This document shows, piece after piece, positions 49,359 through 58,894 of a DNA stretch of 64,000 nucleotides. The stretch spans positions 273,241 through 337,240 of the forward strand of contig NZ_QENQ01000001.1 of NCBI RefSeq assembly GCF_003096275.1. Reading direction: 5' to 3'. This DNA is from Sphingomonas pokkalii (GTDB lineage Bacteria > Pseudomonadota > Alphaproteobacteria > Sphingomonadales > Sphingomonadaceae). The notes below the pieces were generated by a model that searched no databases, was not told the DNA's origin, and saw only the letters and a program-made list of their open reading frames with translations. Position numbers and translations under genes: made by a program. Positions within the stretch are counted from its first letter, which is position 1. Every line of letters starts with the position of its first letter.

Positions 49359-52300
49359 ATGAAACTTTCCTATCTGCTCGGGGCAACTGCGCTAGCCAGC
49401 GCCGCCGCCCTCTTCCCGCAGACGTCGTTCGCGCAATCGGAAGACGCAACAGCCAGCGCCCAGAAGCCGCAAGCAGAAGGCGAGGCGATCCTCGTCACCG
49501 GTTCGCGCATTCGCCAGCCGAACCTTGAATCCACCTCTCCGATTACCAGCATCTCGGGCGAAGAATTCTTCGAAACCGGACAGATCTCGGTCGGCGACGT
49601 TCTCAACGACCTGCCGCAGCTTCGCAACACCTACAGCCAGCAGAACTCGACGCGCTTCTTGGGGACGCGCGGCCTGAACTTGCTCGACCTGCGTGGGCTT
49701 GGCTCGCAGCGTACACTGGTCCTCGTCAATGGCCGCCGCCATGTGGCAGGCGACATCCTTGTCAACGGCGTTTCGCCCGACATCAACACGATCCCGACCG
49801 ACCTCATCCAGTCGGTAGACATTCGTACCGGTGGCCGTTCTTCGGTCTATGGTTCGGACGCGATCGCCGGTGTCGTCAACTTCATCCTCAAGCAGGATTA
49901 TGACGGCATTCAGCTGCGCGGCCAGGCGGGCGCGAATCTCGATTATAAGGATGCGGGCAACCAGTATTTGTCCGCCCTCATCGGCAAGAACTTTGCGGAA
50001 GGCCGCGGCAACGTCGCCCTCAATGTCGAATATGCCCACCAGTCGGCCTATTTCGGTTCGGGACGGCCCAATCTGCGCCAGAACGACGGCTTCGTCGTTA
50101 CCGACACTGATCCGGCCGGGTCGATCAACGGCTCCGACGGCATTCCCGATCGGACCTTCTATCGCGACATCCGCTCGGCGACCATCTCCACCGGCGGTCA
50201 GCTCGGCTTCACCAGCCCAACCGGCGCCTGCGGCCGCGACGCCGCCAACGCCGCCTTCACCTGCGCCTTTCTGTTCCAGCCGGACGGCTCGCTGATCCCG
50301 CAGACGGGAACCCGCGTCGGCATCGGGCCCAACGGCAATTTCATCGGCGGCAACGGCTATTCGGGTCGCGAAGGGAGCCTGCTGACCCTATCGCCGGACC
50401 TGGAGCGCTTGTCGGTGAACGTCATCGGCCATTTCGACGTCAGCCCCGCCTTCGTGCCGTTTGTCGAAGCCAAATATGTTCGCGCGCGCGCCTTTGGCTC
50501 ACAAAGTGGCCCGTTCTTCTCGCAGGGCACCACGCTCGGCGACGATCCCTCGAACAACCGCGAGCGCCCGCGCCTCGACAATCCGTATCTGAGCGCGCAG
50601 GCGCGTTCGGTGATCGAAGCGCAGGTCCGTGCAGGCGGCGGCAACCCCACCAATGCAACCCGCTTCTCGCTTCGCAAGAACTGGGTCGAACTCGGCATTC
50701 GCGACGAACGGATCACGCGTGAAACCTTCCGGGCTGTCGGCGGTGTCCGTGGCGACTTCAACGATGACTGGAACTACGAAGTTTCCGTCAACTATGGCGA
50801 GCACAAAGAAAAGAACCTGATCACCGGTAACATCAACATCCAGCGATATCTGCTGGCGCTTGATACCGTTCGCGATTCTACCGGCCAGATCGTCTGCCGT
50901 TCGAAGATCGACCCGGCTGCACGCATCGCCTATGTGGAAAATGCCGCCATTCTCGCACAGGACGTTGCCGCCTGCGTTCCCCTCAATCCTTTCGGCGATG
51001 GTTCCTCGTCGCAAGCAGCACGCAGCTATCTGACCGTGCCGTCCGTGGCGCAGGGCAAGATCACCCAATTCGTGGCGTCCGGCTTCGTTTCGGGCGATTT
51101 CAGCCAGCTGTTCGAATTGCCAGGTGGCCCAATCGGCTTCTCGGTCGGCGCCGAATATCGCCGGGAGACCAACTTCTACGACCTCGATGACCTGACGCAG
51201 GCCGGATATGCGTTCTACAACGCGATCCCGGAATTCACCTCGCCGGCGTTCGAAGTGAAGGAAGCCTTTGGCGAACTCAGCATTCCGCTGCTCCGCGAGA
51301 CACCGTTCTTCCACGACCTGACCCTCAGTGGCGCGGGCCGTATCGCAAACTACAAGGGACGGACGGGAACAGTGTTCGCCTGGGATGCCGGCATCAACTG
51401 GGCGCCAATTCCCGACCTGCGGTTCCGTGGCAACTATTCGCGCTCGGTGCGCGCGCCGAACCTGTCGGAGCTGTACTCGTCACAGAGCCAGAACTTCGCA
51501 CCAGGCTTCGCCGACCCGTGCTCGGACCGGAACATCGCCACCGGTTCTACGACGCGCGCGGCCAACTGCAACGCAGCCGGCCGCCCGGCGGGCTATGACT
51601 TCGTCTACGTGCAGTCGCTCGAAATTCTCAGCGGCGGTAATCCCGGCCTGAGGGAGGAAACCTCCACCAGCTATACGATCGGAGGCATTTTCGAGCCGCG
51701 CTTCCTGCCGGGCTTCTCGGTATCGGTCGACTATTATGACATCAATGTCGAGAACGTGATCTCGTCGGTCTCGGCGCAGACCATTGTCAATCAGTGCTAC
51801 GATCAGGCGTCGTTGAACAACCCGTTCTGCGGCCTGTTCCAGCGCGCGGGCGCCAACGGCGGCCCGCGTGGTGAGGTACCCTTCCAGATCCTGGAAGGTT
51901 CGCTCCTGCAATCCACGCTCAACTTCGCGCGCCTCAAGGCTCGCGGCATCGACACCAACGTAAACTTTCGTCGTACCTTCAACTGGGGCACGGTGAACCT
52001 GATGGGGATCTATACCCGGACATTGCAGCGCGACGACTTCACCAACCCGGCAGACCCGAACCGCATCAATCGTCTTCTGGGCGAGCTCAACGACCCGAAG
52101 AACGAGTTCCGGATTAACAGCAGCGTGAAAGTCGGCAAGATAACGCTCGGCTACGAACTGCGCTGGATCGACAAGATGTACCTCAACACCTTCGAAGACT
52201 TTAATAGTCTTCAGGGTCGTCCGCCCGAAAATGCAGATTATGCGGCAGTTCAGTTCTATCCGAGCGTGACGTATCACAACGCTCGCGTCGATCTGGACGT

Positions 52301-52445
52301 CAACGATCGCTTCAATCTCTACCTGGGCATCGACAATATCGGTAACAAGCAGCCCCCGTTCGGCCTCACCGGCGTGGGCGGCGGTTCCGGGATCTACGAT
52401 GTCCGGGGTCGCTATGGGTATCTTGGCTTCGTGGCCAAGTTCTGA
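49359..52445 (+). CDS. TonB-dependent outer-membrane receptor
   Basis: A 1028-residue receptor with signal peptide (cleaved near residue 22, TSFAQ), a TonB box-like segment (ILVTGSRI), a plug domain (about 50-165, LRGLGSQRTLVLVNGRRH and GSDAIAGVVNFILK) and a large 22-strand-type barrel ending in the usual C-terminal aromatic, YLGFVAKF. It belongs to the large oar-like group expanded in sphingomonads. Ligand unknown. GGAGGGG precedes the ATG by 7 nt. The adjacent oxygenase gene suggests the two act on one nutrient. Confidence 0.95.
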   Translation: MKLSYLLGATALASAAALFPQTSFAQSEDATASAQKPQAEGEAILVTGSRIRQPNLESTSPITSISGEEFFETGQISVGDVLNDLPQLRNTYSQQNSTRFLGTRGLNLLDLRGLGSQRTLVLVNGRRHVAGDILVNGVSPDINTIPTDLIQSVDIRTGGRSSVYGSDAIAGVVNFILKQDYDGIQLRGQAGANLDYKDAGNQYLSALIGKNFAEGRGNVALNVEYAHQSAYFGSGRPNLRQNDGFVVTDTDPAGSINGSDGIPDRTFYRDIRSATISTGGQLGFTSPTGACGRDAANAAFTCAFLFQPDGSLIPQTGTRVGIGPNGNFIGGNGYSGREGSLLTLSPDLERLSVNVIGHFDVSPAFVPFVEAKYVRARAFGSQSGPFFSQGTTLGDDPSNNRERPRLDNPYLSAQARSVIEAQVRAGGGNPTNATRFSLRKNWVELGIRDERITRETFRAVGGVRGDFNDDWNYEVSVNYGEHKEKNLITGNINIQRYLLALDTVRDSTGQIVCRSKIDPAARIAYVENAAILAQDVAACVPLNPFGDGSSSQAARSYLTVPSVAQGKITQFVASGFVSGDFSQLFELPGGPIGFSVGAEYRRETNFYDLDDLTQAGYAFYNAIPEFTSPAFEVKEAFGELSIPLLRETPFFHDLTLSGAGRIANYKGRTGTVFAWDAGINWAPIPDLRFRGNYSRSVRAPNLSELYSSQSQNFAPGFADPCSDRNIATGSTTRAANCNAAGRPAGYDFVYVQSLEILSGGNPGLREETSTSYTIGGIFEPRFLPGFSVSVDYYDINVENVISSVSAQTIVNQCYDQASLNNPFCGLFQRAGANGGPRGEVPFQILEGSLLQSTLNFARLKARGIDTNVNFRRTFNWGTVNLMGIYTRTLQRDDFTNPADPNRINRLLGELNDPKNEFRINSSVKVGKITLGYELRWIDKMYLNTFEDFNSLQGRPPENADYAAVQFYPSVTYHNARVDLDVNDRFNLYLGIDNIGNKQPPFGLTGVGGGSGIYDVRGRYGYLGFVAKF

Positions 52446-52465
52446 TCCATCCTAATCGGAGGGGA

Positions 52466-52495
52466 GGGCCGGGGATTTCCCCGGCCCTTTTCTTT
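52466..52495 (+). terminator. Intrinsic terminator after the TonB receptor
   Basis: GGGCCGGGGA (52466-52475) pairs with TCCCCGGCCC (52478-52487) around a two-base loop, followed by TTTTCTTTT. A strong terminator, which means the following gene needs read-through or its own promoter within the last bases of this unit. Confidence 0.92.
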
Positions 52496-52510
52496 TGGTA
52501 GCCTGCCGCA

Positions 52511-53479
52511 ATGGCATTTTCGAGCGACGCCGCAGCCCGCCTGATCGAGCAAGGCCGCAGCGATGCCGCGATTACGCTCGCGCGAGCCGCCGCTGACCGC
52601 AGCGATCCTGCCGCACTGCTGCAACTCGCTATCTGGTATCTGGTCGGGCGCTATCTACCCCGGGACCTCGTCACTGCTCGTCACTTTCTGCGCCGCGCTT
52701 CCGCAGCGGGCAGCATCGACGCAACACGTATGGAAATTGCGCTGACCGCCAATGGTTCGGGCGCCGACCGCGATTGGCCAGGTGCCGTGGCGCTGCTGCG
52801 TGCTGCCGCAAAGTTGGATTCGGTGGCGGCGGACGAGCTTCAGCTTGTGGAGCGGATGGCGTTGGGTCCCAGGGGCGAGCCTATTCGACCCCCGGCGCCT
52901 GAACTGCTATGCGAATCTCCAGAGATTCGTCGCTACCGCAGCTTTATCTCGCCCGAGGAATGCCGCCATCTCGCCCGATCGGCCGAGAACCTGCTGGCAC
53001 CAGCCAAAGTCATCGATCCCGCAACCAATCGCCTGATCGACCACCCGATCCGTACGTCGGACTTCGCGGTGATCGGTCCGACGCGCGAGGATCTCGTCAT
53101 CCAGGCAATCCTGCGGCGAATCGCAATGGCAAGCGATACGGCCGTAGAGCAAGGCGAGCCCCTCAATATTCTTCGGTATGCCGTGGGCCAACAATACCGA
53201 CTGCATTCGGATGCCCTTCCCAACGTCGCGAACCAGCGTGCGAAGACGGCGATTATGTACTTGAACGATAATTTTGAAGGCGGTGGGACTCTGTTTCCGG
53301 AGGCAGAGGTACAGATTGATCCGGTGGCTGGCGACCTCCTACTATTCACCAATACGCTGCCAAACGGCCGCCCTGATCCCGTCGCCCGCCATGCCGGCCT
53401 GCCTGTGGTTCAGGGCACAAAATGGATCGCCACGCGATGGATTAGAGCAAGCGCCTTCGACGTGTGGAATCCGACCTGA
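52511..53479 (+). CDS. 2-oxoglutarate-Fe(II) oxygenase (prolyl 4-hydroxylase-like) with SEL1-like repeats
   Basis: A 322-residue protein. The N-terminal half (about 1-115) is helical with SEL1/TPR-like repeats (AARLIEQGRSDAAITLARAAA). The C-terminal half (about 140-318) is a double-stranded beta helix: iron ligands His232 and Asp234 (LHSD) and His294 (ARHAGLP), with a basic residue to bind 2-oxoglutarate in GTKWIATRW. No signal peptide. Similar oxygenases are common beside TonB receptors in sphingomonads. Only 15 bp follow the terminator's T-run before the ATG. Confidence 0.88.
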   Translation: MAFSSDAAARLIEQGRSDAAITLARAAADRSDPAALLQLAIWYLVGRYLPRDLVTARHFLRRASAAGSIDATRMEIALTANGSGADRDWPGAVALLRAAAKLDSVAADELQLVERMALGPRGEPIRPPAPELLCESPEIRRYRSFISPEECRHLARSAENLLAPAKVIDPATNRLIDHPIRTSDFAVIGPTREDLVIQAILRRIAMASDTAVEQGEPLNILRYAVGQQYRLHSDALPNVANQRAKTAIMYLNDNFEGGGTLFPEAEVQIDPVAGDLLLFTNTLPNGRPDPVARHAGLPVVQGTKWIATRWIRASAFDVWNPT

Positions 53480-53515
53480 GCGCACCGTGCCTGGCGTCCC
53501 GAGAGCGCTGATACG

Positions 53516-56182
53516 TTAGCCGCTATTCCGCAGCGCCGTCGCGATTGCGTTGATCGACAGCAGGATGCCTTCGCCGATCCGGGGATCGTCCTCGCCCGCG
53601 CGGTGGCGCTTCATCAGTTCGATCTGGAGCAGATTGAGCGGCTCGATATACGGCAGCCGCAGCCGGATCGAGGTGTCGAGCAGCGGGTGCTTTTCCAGCA
53701 GCCTGGTCTGGCGCGTCACCTGCAGCAGCCCGTCATGCGTCTGGTCCCACCCGCTGCGGATCCGCCCGAAAATGCCGTCGCGCAGTTCGGCCTCCTCGAC
53801 CAGCGCAGCATAATGGCTGGCGATGCCCATGTCGGACTTGGCCAGCACCTGCTCCATATTGTCGAGCGTCGCACGGAACAGCGGCCAGGCGCTGGCCATT
53901 TCGCGCAGCAGCCCCTTGTCCTCGAACGCTTCGAGCGCCGCGCCGACGCCGTACCAGCCCGGCAGCATCACCCGCGCCTGCGCCCAGCTGAACACCCAGG
54001 GGATGGCGCGCAGATCCTCGATCGCGTCGCTCTTCTTGCGGCTGGCCGGGCGCGAGCCGATCTTGAGGCCGGCGATCTCGGCGATCGGCGTCATCTGGCG
54101 GAAGAAGGTGGTGAAGCCCGGCGTCTCGTAGACGAGCCCGCGATAGGCGCGGAACGCGGTTTCCGAAAGCTGGTCCATCGCCGCTGCGAAGCGATCGGCG
54201 TCGGCAGGGGCGAGCTGTTCGGGCTCGAGGCTGGCGAGCAGGGTGGCCGAGGCCATCGCCTCCAAATTGGTCATCGCGCTTTCCGGCGAGCCGTACTTGG
54301 CGGCGATCACCTCGCCCTGTTCGGTGATGCGGATGCGGCCCTGCACCGTCCCCGGTGGCTGGGCGAGGATCGCCGAGAAGCTCGACCCGCCGCCACGCCC
54401 CACCGCGCCGCCGCGCCCGTGGAACAGCTGCATCGCCACGCCCGCCTGCTCGAACACCGGCTTGAGCGCGGTCGAGCCGCGGCTGAGCTGCCAGGTCGAG
54501 GTGAGGTAGCCGCCGTCCTTGTTCGAATCGGAATAGCCGATCATCACTTCCTGGTGCCCGCGCGCCGCGGCGATGGCGGCGACTTCGGGCAGGCCGAGCC
54601 AGGCCTCCATGATCGGCGGCGCGGCCTCGAGATCGGCGATCGTTTCGAACAGCGGGATCGCCATGATGTGCGCCTGCGGGGTTTCGCCCGGCACATAGAG
54701 CCCGGCTTCCTTGAGCAGGACATGCACCTCGAGCAGGTCGGAGACCGATTGCGCCATCGAGACGATATAGTGGCGGATGCAGTCGCGCCCGTAGCGCGCA
54801 TGTGCCGCCGCCGCCTCGCGGACGATCGCCAGCTCGGACGCGGTTTCCTCCGAATAGACCGCATAGGGGCTGGTCAGCGGCCGGGCATTGGCCAGTTCGC
54901 GGCGCAGCAGATCGATCCGCGCCTGCTCGTCGAGCGCGGCATAGTCGTCGCAGACGCCGGCCGATTTGAGCAGTTCCGCCACCACCCGTTGATGGATCGC
55001 GCTGTTCTGGCGCATGTCGAGCGTGGCGAGATGGAAGCCGAAGGTTTCCACCGCGCGGATCAGCCGCCCGAGCGCGCCGCCGGTAGCGAGTGGCCCGCCA
55101 TTCGCCAGGCCACGCGCGATGGCGACGAGATCCTCGCGAAACTCCGACGGATGGCCATAGGGTGCAGCCGGGATCGGCGAGGGGCGGCCGGGGCGCTTGC
55201 CGACCAGCTTTTCATGGGTGGCGGAGAGGCGCGCATAGATGCCGGTCAGCGCACGCCGATAGGGTTCGTCGCTGCGGCTCTTGCCGGTGTCGCCGCTCGC
55301 CTCCGCCAGCTTCAGCACCGCCTCCGGCACCTCGGTATGCTCGGTCGAGATGGACAGTTCGGCGCCCAGTGCGTGGACCGATTCGAGATAATGGTCGAGC
55401 ACCGTCTCGGCCGCGCGGGCGAGCGCGAAGCGCATCGATTCGGCGGTGACGAACGGGTTGCCGTCGCGGTCGCCGCCGATCCAGCTGCCGGGGCGCAGGA
55501 AGCTCGGCGCGTGATCGCCCAGCGCGCGGTCCCAGCGGGCGTAGAGCGCGGGCAGGACGGGCAGGAACACGTCGCGGAAATAGGACAAGGCGGTCTCGAC
55601 CTCGTCGGGCACGCCCAGCTTCTCGCGGCGCAGGACGCGGGTCTGCCAGAGCAGCGCGATCTGGCGGAGGATCGCCTCCTCCACCTGGTCGCCGTCCGCC
55701 GTCTCGGTCACGCCCTGGTCGCGCAGCCGCATCAGCTCTGCCACGCGATTCTTGTGATCGATCATGGACTTGCGCCGCACCTCGGTGGGATGCGCAGTGA
55801 GCACCGGGCTGACCAGCGCATGGTCGAGCAGCGCCATCACCGGTTCGCGGCCGATGCCGGCCTTGGCCAGCCGCTCCAGCGCAGCGGCGACATCGGCATC
55901 CTTCTCGGTCGCCACGCCCTGGCGATCCTCGGCGAGATTGGCGAGCATCGAGAACAGCATGAAGCCGCGCACGAAATCGAGCGTTTCATCAAGGCTCAGC
56001 CGATCGAGGCCGGAATCGATCGCGCCCGCACCCGCGACACCGCGATGGCGATCGACCGAGGTCGCGCGGATATATTCGATCCGCTTGAACAGTGCCTCGC
56101 CGCCATAGGCACGGATGACGTCGCCCAGCAGCCGCCCAAGAAAGCGGATGTCGGGATTGTTGGTGATTGCGATGCTGGCCAT
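53516..56182 (-). CDS. ppc: Phosphoenolpyruvate carboxylase
   Basis: An 888-residue anaplerotic enzyme that carboxylates PEP to oxaloacetate. Active-site segments are intact: VLTAHPTEVRRKS (His near residue 136), GGDRDGNPFVT, FHGRGGAVGRGGG and YSDSNKDGGYLTS. The C-terminus ends in the usual RNSG-like sequence (ATALRNSG). Length is normal for bacteria. Confidence 0.97.
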   Translation of the reverse strand: MASIAITNNPDIRFLGRLLGDVIRAYGGEALFKRIEYIRATSVDRHRGVAGAGAIDSGLDRLSLDETLDFVRGFMLFSMLANLAEDRQGVATEKDADVAAALERLAKAGIGREPVMALLDHALVSPVLTAHPTEVRRKSMIDHKNRVAELMRLRDQGVTETADGDQVEEAILRQIALLWQTRVLRREKLGVPDEVETALSYFRDVFLPVLPALYARWDRALGDHAPSFLRPGSWIGGDRDGNPFVTAESMRFALARAAETVLDHYLESVHALGAELSISTEHTEVPEAVLKLAEASGDTGKSRSDEPYRRALTGIYARLSATHEKLVGKRPGRPSPIPAAPYGHPSEFREDLVAIARGLANGGPLATGGALGRLIRAVETFGFHLATLDMRQNSAIHQRVVAELLKSAGVCDDYAALDEQARIDLLRRELANARPLTSPYAVYSEETASELAIVREAAAAHARYGRDCIRHYIVSMAQSVSDLLEVHVLLKEAGLYVPGETPQAHIMAIPLFETIADLEAAPPIMEAWLGLPEVAAIAAARGHQEVMIGYSDSNKDGGYLTSTWQLSRGSTALKPVFEQAGVAMQLFHGRGGAVGRGGGSSFSAILAQPPGTVQGRIRITEQGEVIAAKYGSPESAMTNLEAMASATLLASLEPEQLAPADADRFAAAMDQLSETAFRAYRGLVYETPGFTTFFRQMTPIAEIAGLKIGSRPASRKKSDAIEDLRAIPWVFSWAQARVMLPGWYGVGAALEAFEDKGLLREMASAWPLFRATLDNMEQVLAKSDMGIASHYAALVEEAELRDGIFGRIRSGWDQTHDGLLQVTRQTRLLEKHPLLDTSIRLRLPYIEPLNLLQIELMKRHRAGEDDPRIGEGILLSINAIATALRNSG

Positions 56183-56254
56183 GTGCGCGATTGCTGCACT
56201 GCAAAGCGAACGCGGTCAACTTGTTCGCGCTATCAGACTCCCTAGCTTAAGGCC

Positions 56255-57100
56255 ATGGATTTAGTTGCATTTGCAACCCACAGCGCCCGGCGCGCGATGA
56301 TCGGCCAGATCCGGGCGGTATTCAATGATGCCGCACGCGGCGAAACGCCGGTCGTGCGCCGGCCGGACGGGCTCTTCGGCCCCGAATCGGTGGTGTGGCG
56401 TGTGCATGGCGACGTGACCACGATGATGGTCGGCGGGGTCGCGGCGCTGCTGCTGCAAATGCTCCATCCGGCCGTGCTGGCGGGGGTGTGGGACCATTCC
56501 AAGTTCCGCCACGACATGCTCGGCAGGCTACGCCGCACCGCGCGCTTCATCGCGCTGACCAGCTATGGCGGCCGCGACGAGGCCGAGGCAGCGATCGCCC
56601 GGGTCCGCGACATCCATCACCATGTCCGGGGCACGCTGCCGGATGGAACGCCCTATCGCGCCGACGATCCCCGGCTGCTCGCCTGGGTGCACGTGACCGA
56701 GTCGGTGAGTTTCCTCGACGGCTGGATCCGCTATGCCGAGCCGGCAATGCCCCGGGCGGACCAGGATCGTTACTTCGCCGAGTTCGCACAGGTCGCCGAG
56801 GCGCTGGGCGCGGATCCGGTGCCGCGGAGCCGCGCCGATGCGATGGCGCTGATCGCCACGATGCGCCCGGCATTGCGTTACGATGCGCGCACGCACGACG
56901 TCGCCAGGCTGCTGCTGGAACAGCCGGCGCCGAACCTGGCGACCAAGCCGTTCCAAGCACTGGCTTTTGCCGCCGCGATCGATCTGCTGCCGGATTGGGC
57001 GCGGCAGATGCATGGCCGCACCACACCGGCGCTGGCCAAACCGGCGCTGCGGATGGGCACCAGGGGGTTGGCCGAAACGCTGCGTTGGGCGTTCCGCTGA
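56255..57100 (+). CDS. MpaB-family (DUF2236) oxygenase-like protein
   Basis: A 281-residue helical protein of the DUF2236 family, related to the latex-clearing/MpaB heme enzymes. Conserved segments: WRVHGDVTTMMVGGVAALLLQMLHPAVLAGVWDHS (positions about 48-82) and the His-rich DIHHHVRG. These contain the histidines expected to bind heme (inference). No signal peptide. Function unknown in this setting. Ends 4 bp from the convergent YoaK gene. Confidence 0.85.
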   Translation: MDLVAFATHSARRAMIGQIRAVFNDAARGETPVVRRPDGLFGPESVVWRVHGDVTTMMVGGVAALLLQMLHPAVLAGVWDHSKFRHDMLGRLRRTARFIALTSYGGRDEAEAAIARVRDIHHHVRGTLPDGTPYRADDPRLLAWVHVTESVSFLDGWIRYAEPAMPRADQDRYFAEFAQVAEALGADPVPRSRADAMALIATMRPALRYDARTHDVARLLLEQPAPNLATKPFQALAFAAAIDLLPDWARQMHGRTTPALAKPALRMGTRGLAETLRWAFR

Positions 57101-57104
57101 GCGT

Positions 57105-57764
57105 TCAGCCCGCCGTCACCGGCTGCGGCCGGGTCATGCTCGCCAACAGCAGCGTCAGAATGCCGGCAAAGATCGGCGCCAGCCACAACGCGTTCCAGCC
57201 CCAACGGAACTGGCTCTCGGCACCGATCACCACGCCGCTGACGAAGCCGAGCCACAGCGCCAGATACGGCACCCAGCCGAACCTGTCGGCATCGCCCATC
57301 AGCGCCGCGGCGAGCTTCTGGCCCATCTTGACCAACGATCCGGTCATGTAGGTCAGGCCGATCGTGACTTCGCCGTCACGCTGAAACACGCCATTCTCCG
57401 CGCCCATCGCCCCGGCCATCAGCAGCAGCACGATCGGCCCCGGTGCCACCATCGCGGTTCCAGCCGCGAGCGCCAGCAGCAGCGTGACAACCGCCATGAC
57501 GACGGGCTGGTGCCGCCGGGGCCGCGCGCGCACGATGACACTGGACAGGATCACGCCCGCCACGAAGCTCATCACCAGCGATGCGGCGATGGCGGCGTCA
57601 TGCGGGGATCCGCTGCCCAGGCCCACGCCGAGCCGGGTGGAATTGCCGCTCATGAACGAGGCGAAGAAGCCGCCCAGGCTCGTGAAGGCAAGCGCATCGA
57701 CGAAGCCGGCGAGCGCCGCCAGGAGGATCGCCAGGGCGATCAGCGGGGACTCTGTACGTTGCAT
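57105..57764 (-). CDS. YoaK family (DUF1275) membrane protein
   Basis: A 219-residue protein with about six TM helices. N-terminal ALAGFVDALAFTSLGGFFASFMSGNSTRLG carries the FxSFMSGN family motif (about residues 16-46), and GAENGVFQRDGEV is another. The family has no known function. AAAGGATAGCC upstream supports the ATG at 57764. Divergent from the TRIC gene with 82 bp between starts. Confidence 0.85.
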   Translation of the reverse strand: MQRTESPLIALAILLAALAGFVDALAFTSLGGFFASFMSGNSTRLGVGLGSGSPHDAAIAASLVMSFVAGVILSSVIVRARPRRHQPVVMAVVTLLLALAAGTAMVAPGPIVLLLMAGAMGAENGVFQRDGEVTIGLTYMTGSLVKMGQKLAAALMGDADRFGWVPYLALWLGFVSGVVIGAESQFRWGWNALWLAPIFAGILTLLLASMTRPQPVTAG

Positions 57765-57846
57765 GGCTATCCTTTGCCCCAAGCCGGTCCCGCCCGCCAA
57801 GAGCCCTTGTTTGACTTCCGCACGCCGCCCACGGCAAATGGAGGCG

Positions 57847-58479
57847 ATGAACGGTTCGGTCGCGGCCCAGATCGGGCCTATCCTTCCCTGGCTCGATCTG
57901 TTCGGGATCGCGGTGTTCGCCGCAACCGGCGCGCTGGCGGCAACGCGGCGCGGCCAGACGATCGTCACCGCCACTTTCTTCGCACTGGTCACCGGCGTCG
58001 GCGGCGGCACGGTGCGCGATCTGCTGATCGGTGCGCCGGTCTTCTGGATACACGATGCCAGCGTCGCTTCGCTGTGCCTGGGCATGTCGGCGATCGTCTG
58101 GATCACGCCCCAGCGCTGGTGGAGCGACCGCAGCTTCGCCTGGCTCGATGCGCTGGGTCTGGCCGCCTATGCGGCGTTCGGCGCCGCCAAGTCCCTCGGC
58201 TATGGCATTCCGCCGGTGCCGGCGGCGGTGATGGGCGTGGTTACCGCCTGTGTCGGCGGCATCATCCGCGACGTGCTGGCCGGCGAGCCGTCGATCCTGA
58301 TGCGGCCGGAACTCTATGTCACCGCGGCAGCGCTGGCTTCGTCGGTCTATGTCGTGCTGAGTCTGCTCGGCCTGCCCCCCTATGCGGCGGGCCTCGCCGC
58401 CGCCACCGCCGGCTTCGCGCTGCGTGCCGCGGCGATCGTGTGGAAGCTCGGCCTGCCGGCCTATCGCGGCAGCCGATAG
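57847..58479 (+). CDS. Trimeric intracellular cation channel family (UPF0126) protein
   Basis: A 210-residue inner-membrane protein with two repeated TM units, each with the glycine-rich motif GVGGGTVRDLL (near residue 50) and CVGGIIRDVLAG (near 136), typical of the TRIC/YadS family of cation channels. GGAGG precedes the ATG at 57847 closely, and an in-frame ATG three codons earlier (57838) is possible. Confidence 0.88.
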   Translation: MNGSVAAQIGPILPWLDLFGIAVFAATGALAATRRGQTIVTATFFALVTGVGGGTVRDLLIGAPVFWIHDASVASLCLGMSAIVWITPQRWWSDRSFAWLDALGLAAYAAFGAAKSLGYGIPPVPAAVMGVVTACVGGIIRDVLAGEPSILMRPELYVTAAALASSVYVVLSLLGLPPYAAGLAAATAGFALRAAAIVWKLGLPAYRGSR

Positions 58480-58491
58480 CCCGGCAAAGGC

Positions 58492-58878
58492 TCAGTCCTC
58501 CAGCAGCCAGGCAAGCGCGGCGTCGCGATCCTCGAAGATACGAAGATCGGGCCGCACTTCGGCCAGTCGACGCAGCTGGCGCCGGATCAGCGTGGTCGTC
58601 ACCACATACGCAAGTTTGCGTGCCCAGAGCGGCCGGACCGAGGGATGGGCAAAGCTGTCGATCACGGCCTGCGCGCTCGCCTGCGGCAGGACCGTGATAC
58701 CGCTTACGTCGTACAGCGTGCGGTGCTTGCCGGCGTCCGGCCCGAAGGTACGGATCACCGCCCGCACCTCTTCACCGATCCAGCCCAGATCCTCGGGCGA
58801 CAGCGAGCCGCGCAGGGTTACGTCAATCAGCAGATTGGCGCGATCAACCCGCACCTCATGGCCAACCGAATGCGGCAC
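58492..58878 (-). CDS. STAS/SpoIIAA-like protein
   Basis: A 128-residue soluble protein with an alpha/beta pattern that resembles SpoIIAA-like (lipid-binding STAS relative) proteins: a beta-strand LIDVTLRGSLSPEDL, then TLYDVSGITVLP and the C-terminal IFEDRDAALAWLLED. Similar proteins in Caulobacterales and Sphingomonadales are unnamed. The GTG at 58878 leaves a 16-bp gap to the acetyltransferase stop; the longer frame overlaps that gene and is unlikely. Confidence 0.6.
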   Translation of the reverse strand: MPHSVGHEVRVDRANLLIDVTLRGSLSPEDLGWIGEEVRAVIRTFGPDAGKHRTLYDVSGITVLPQASAQAVIDSFAHPSVRPLWARKLAYVVTTTLIRRQLRRLAEVRPDLRIFEDRDAALAWLLED

Positions 58879-58894
58879 GACGCTTGGAACCGGA

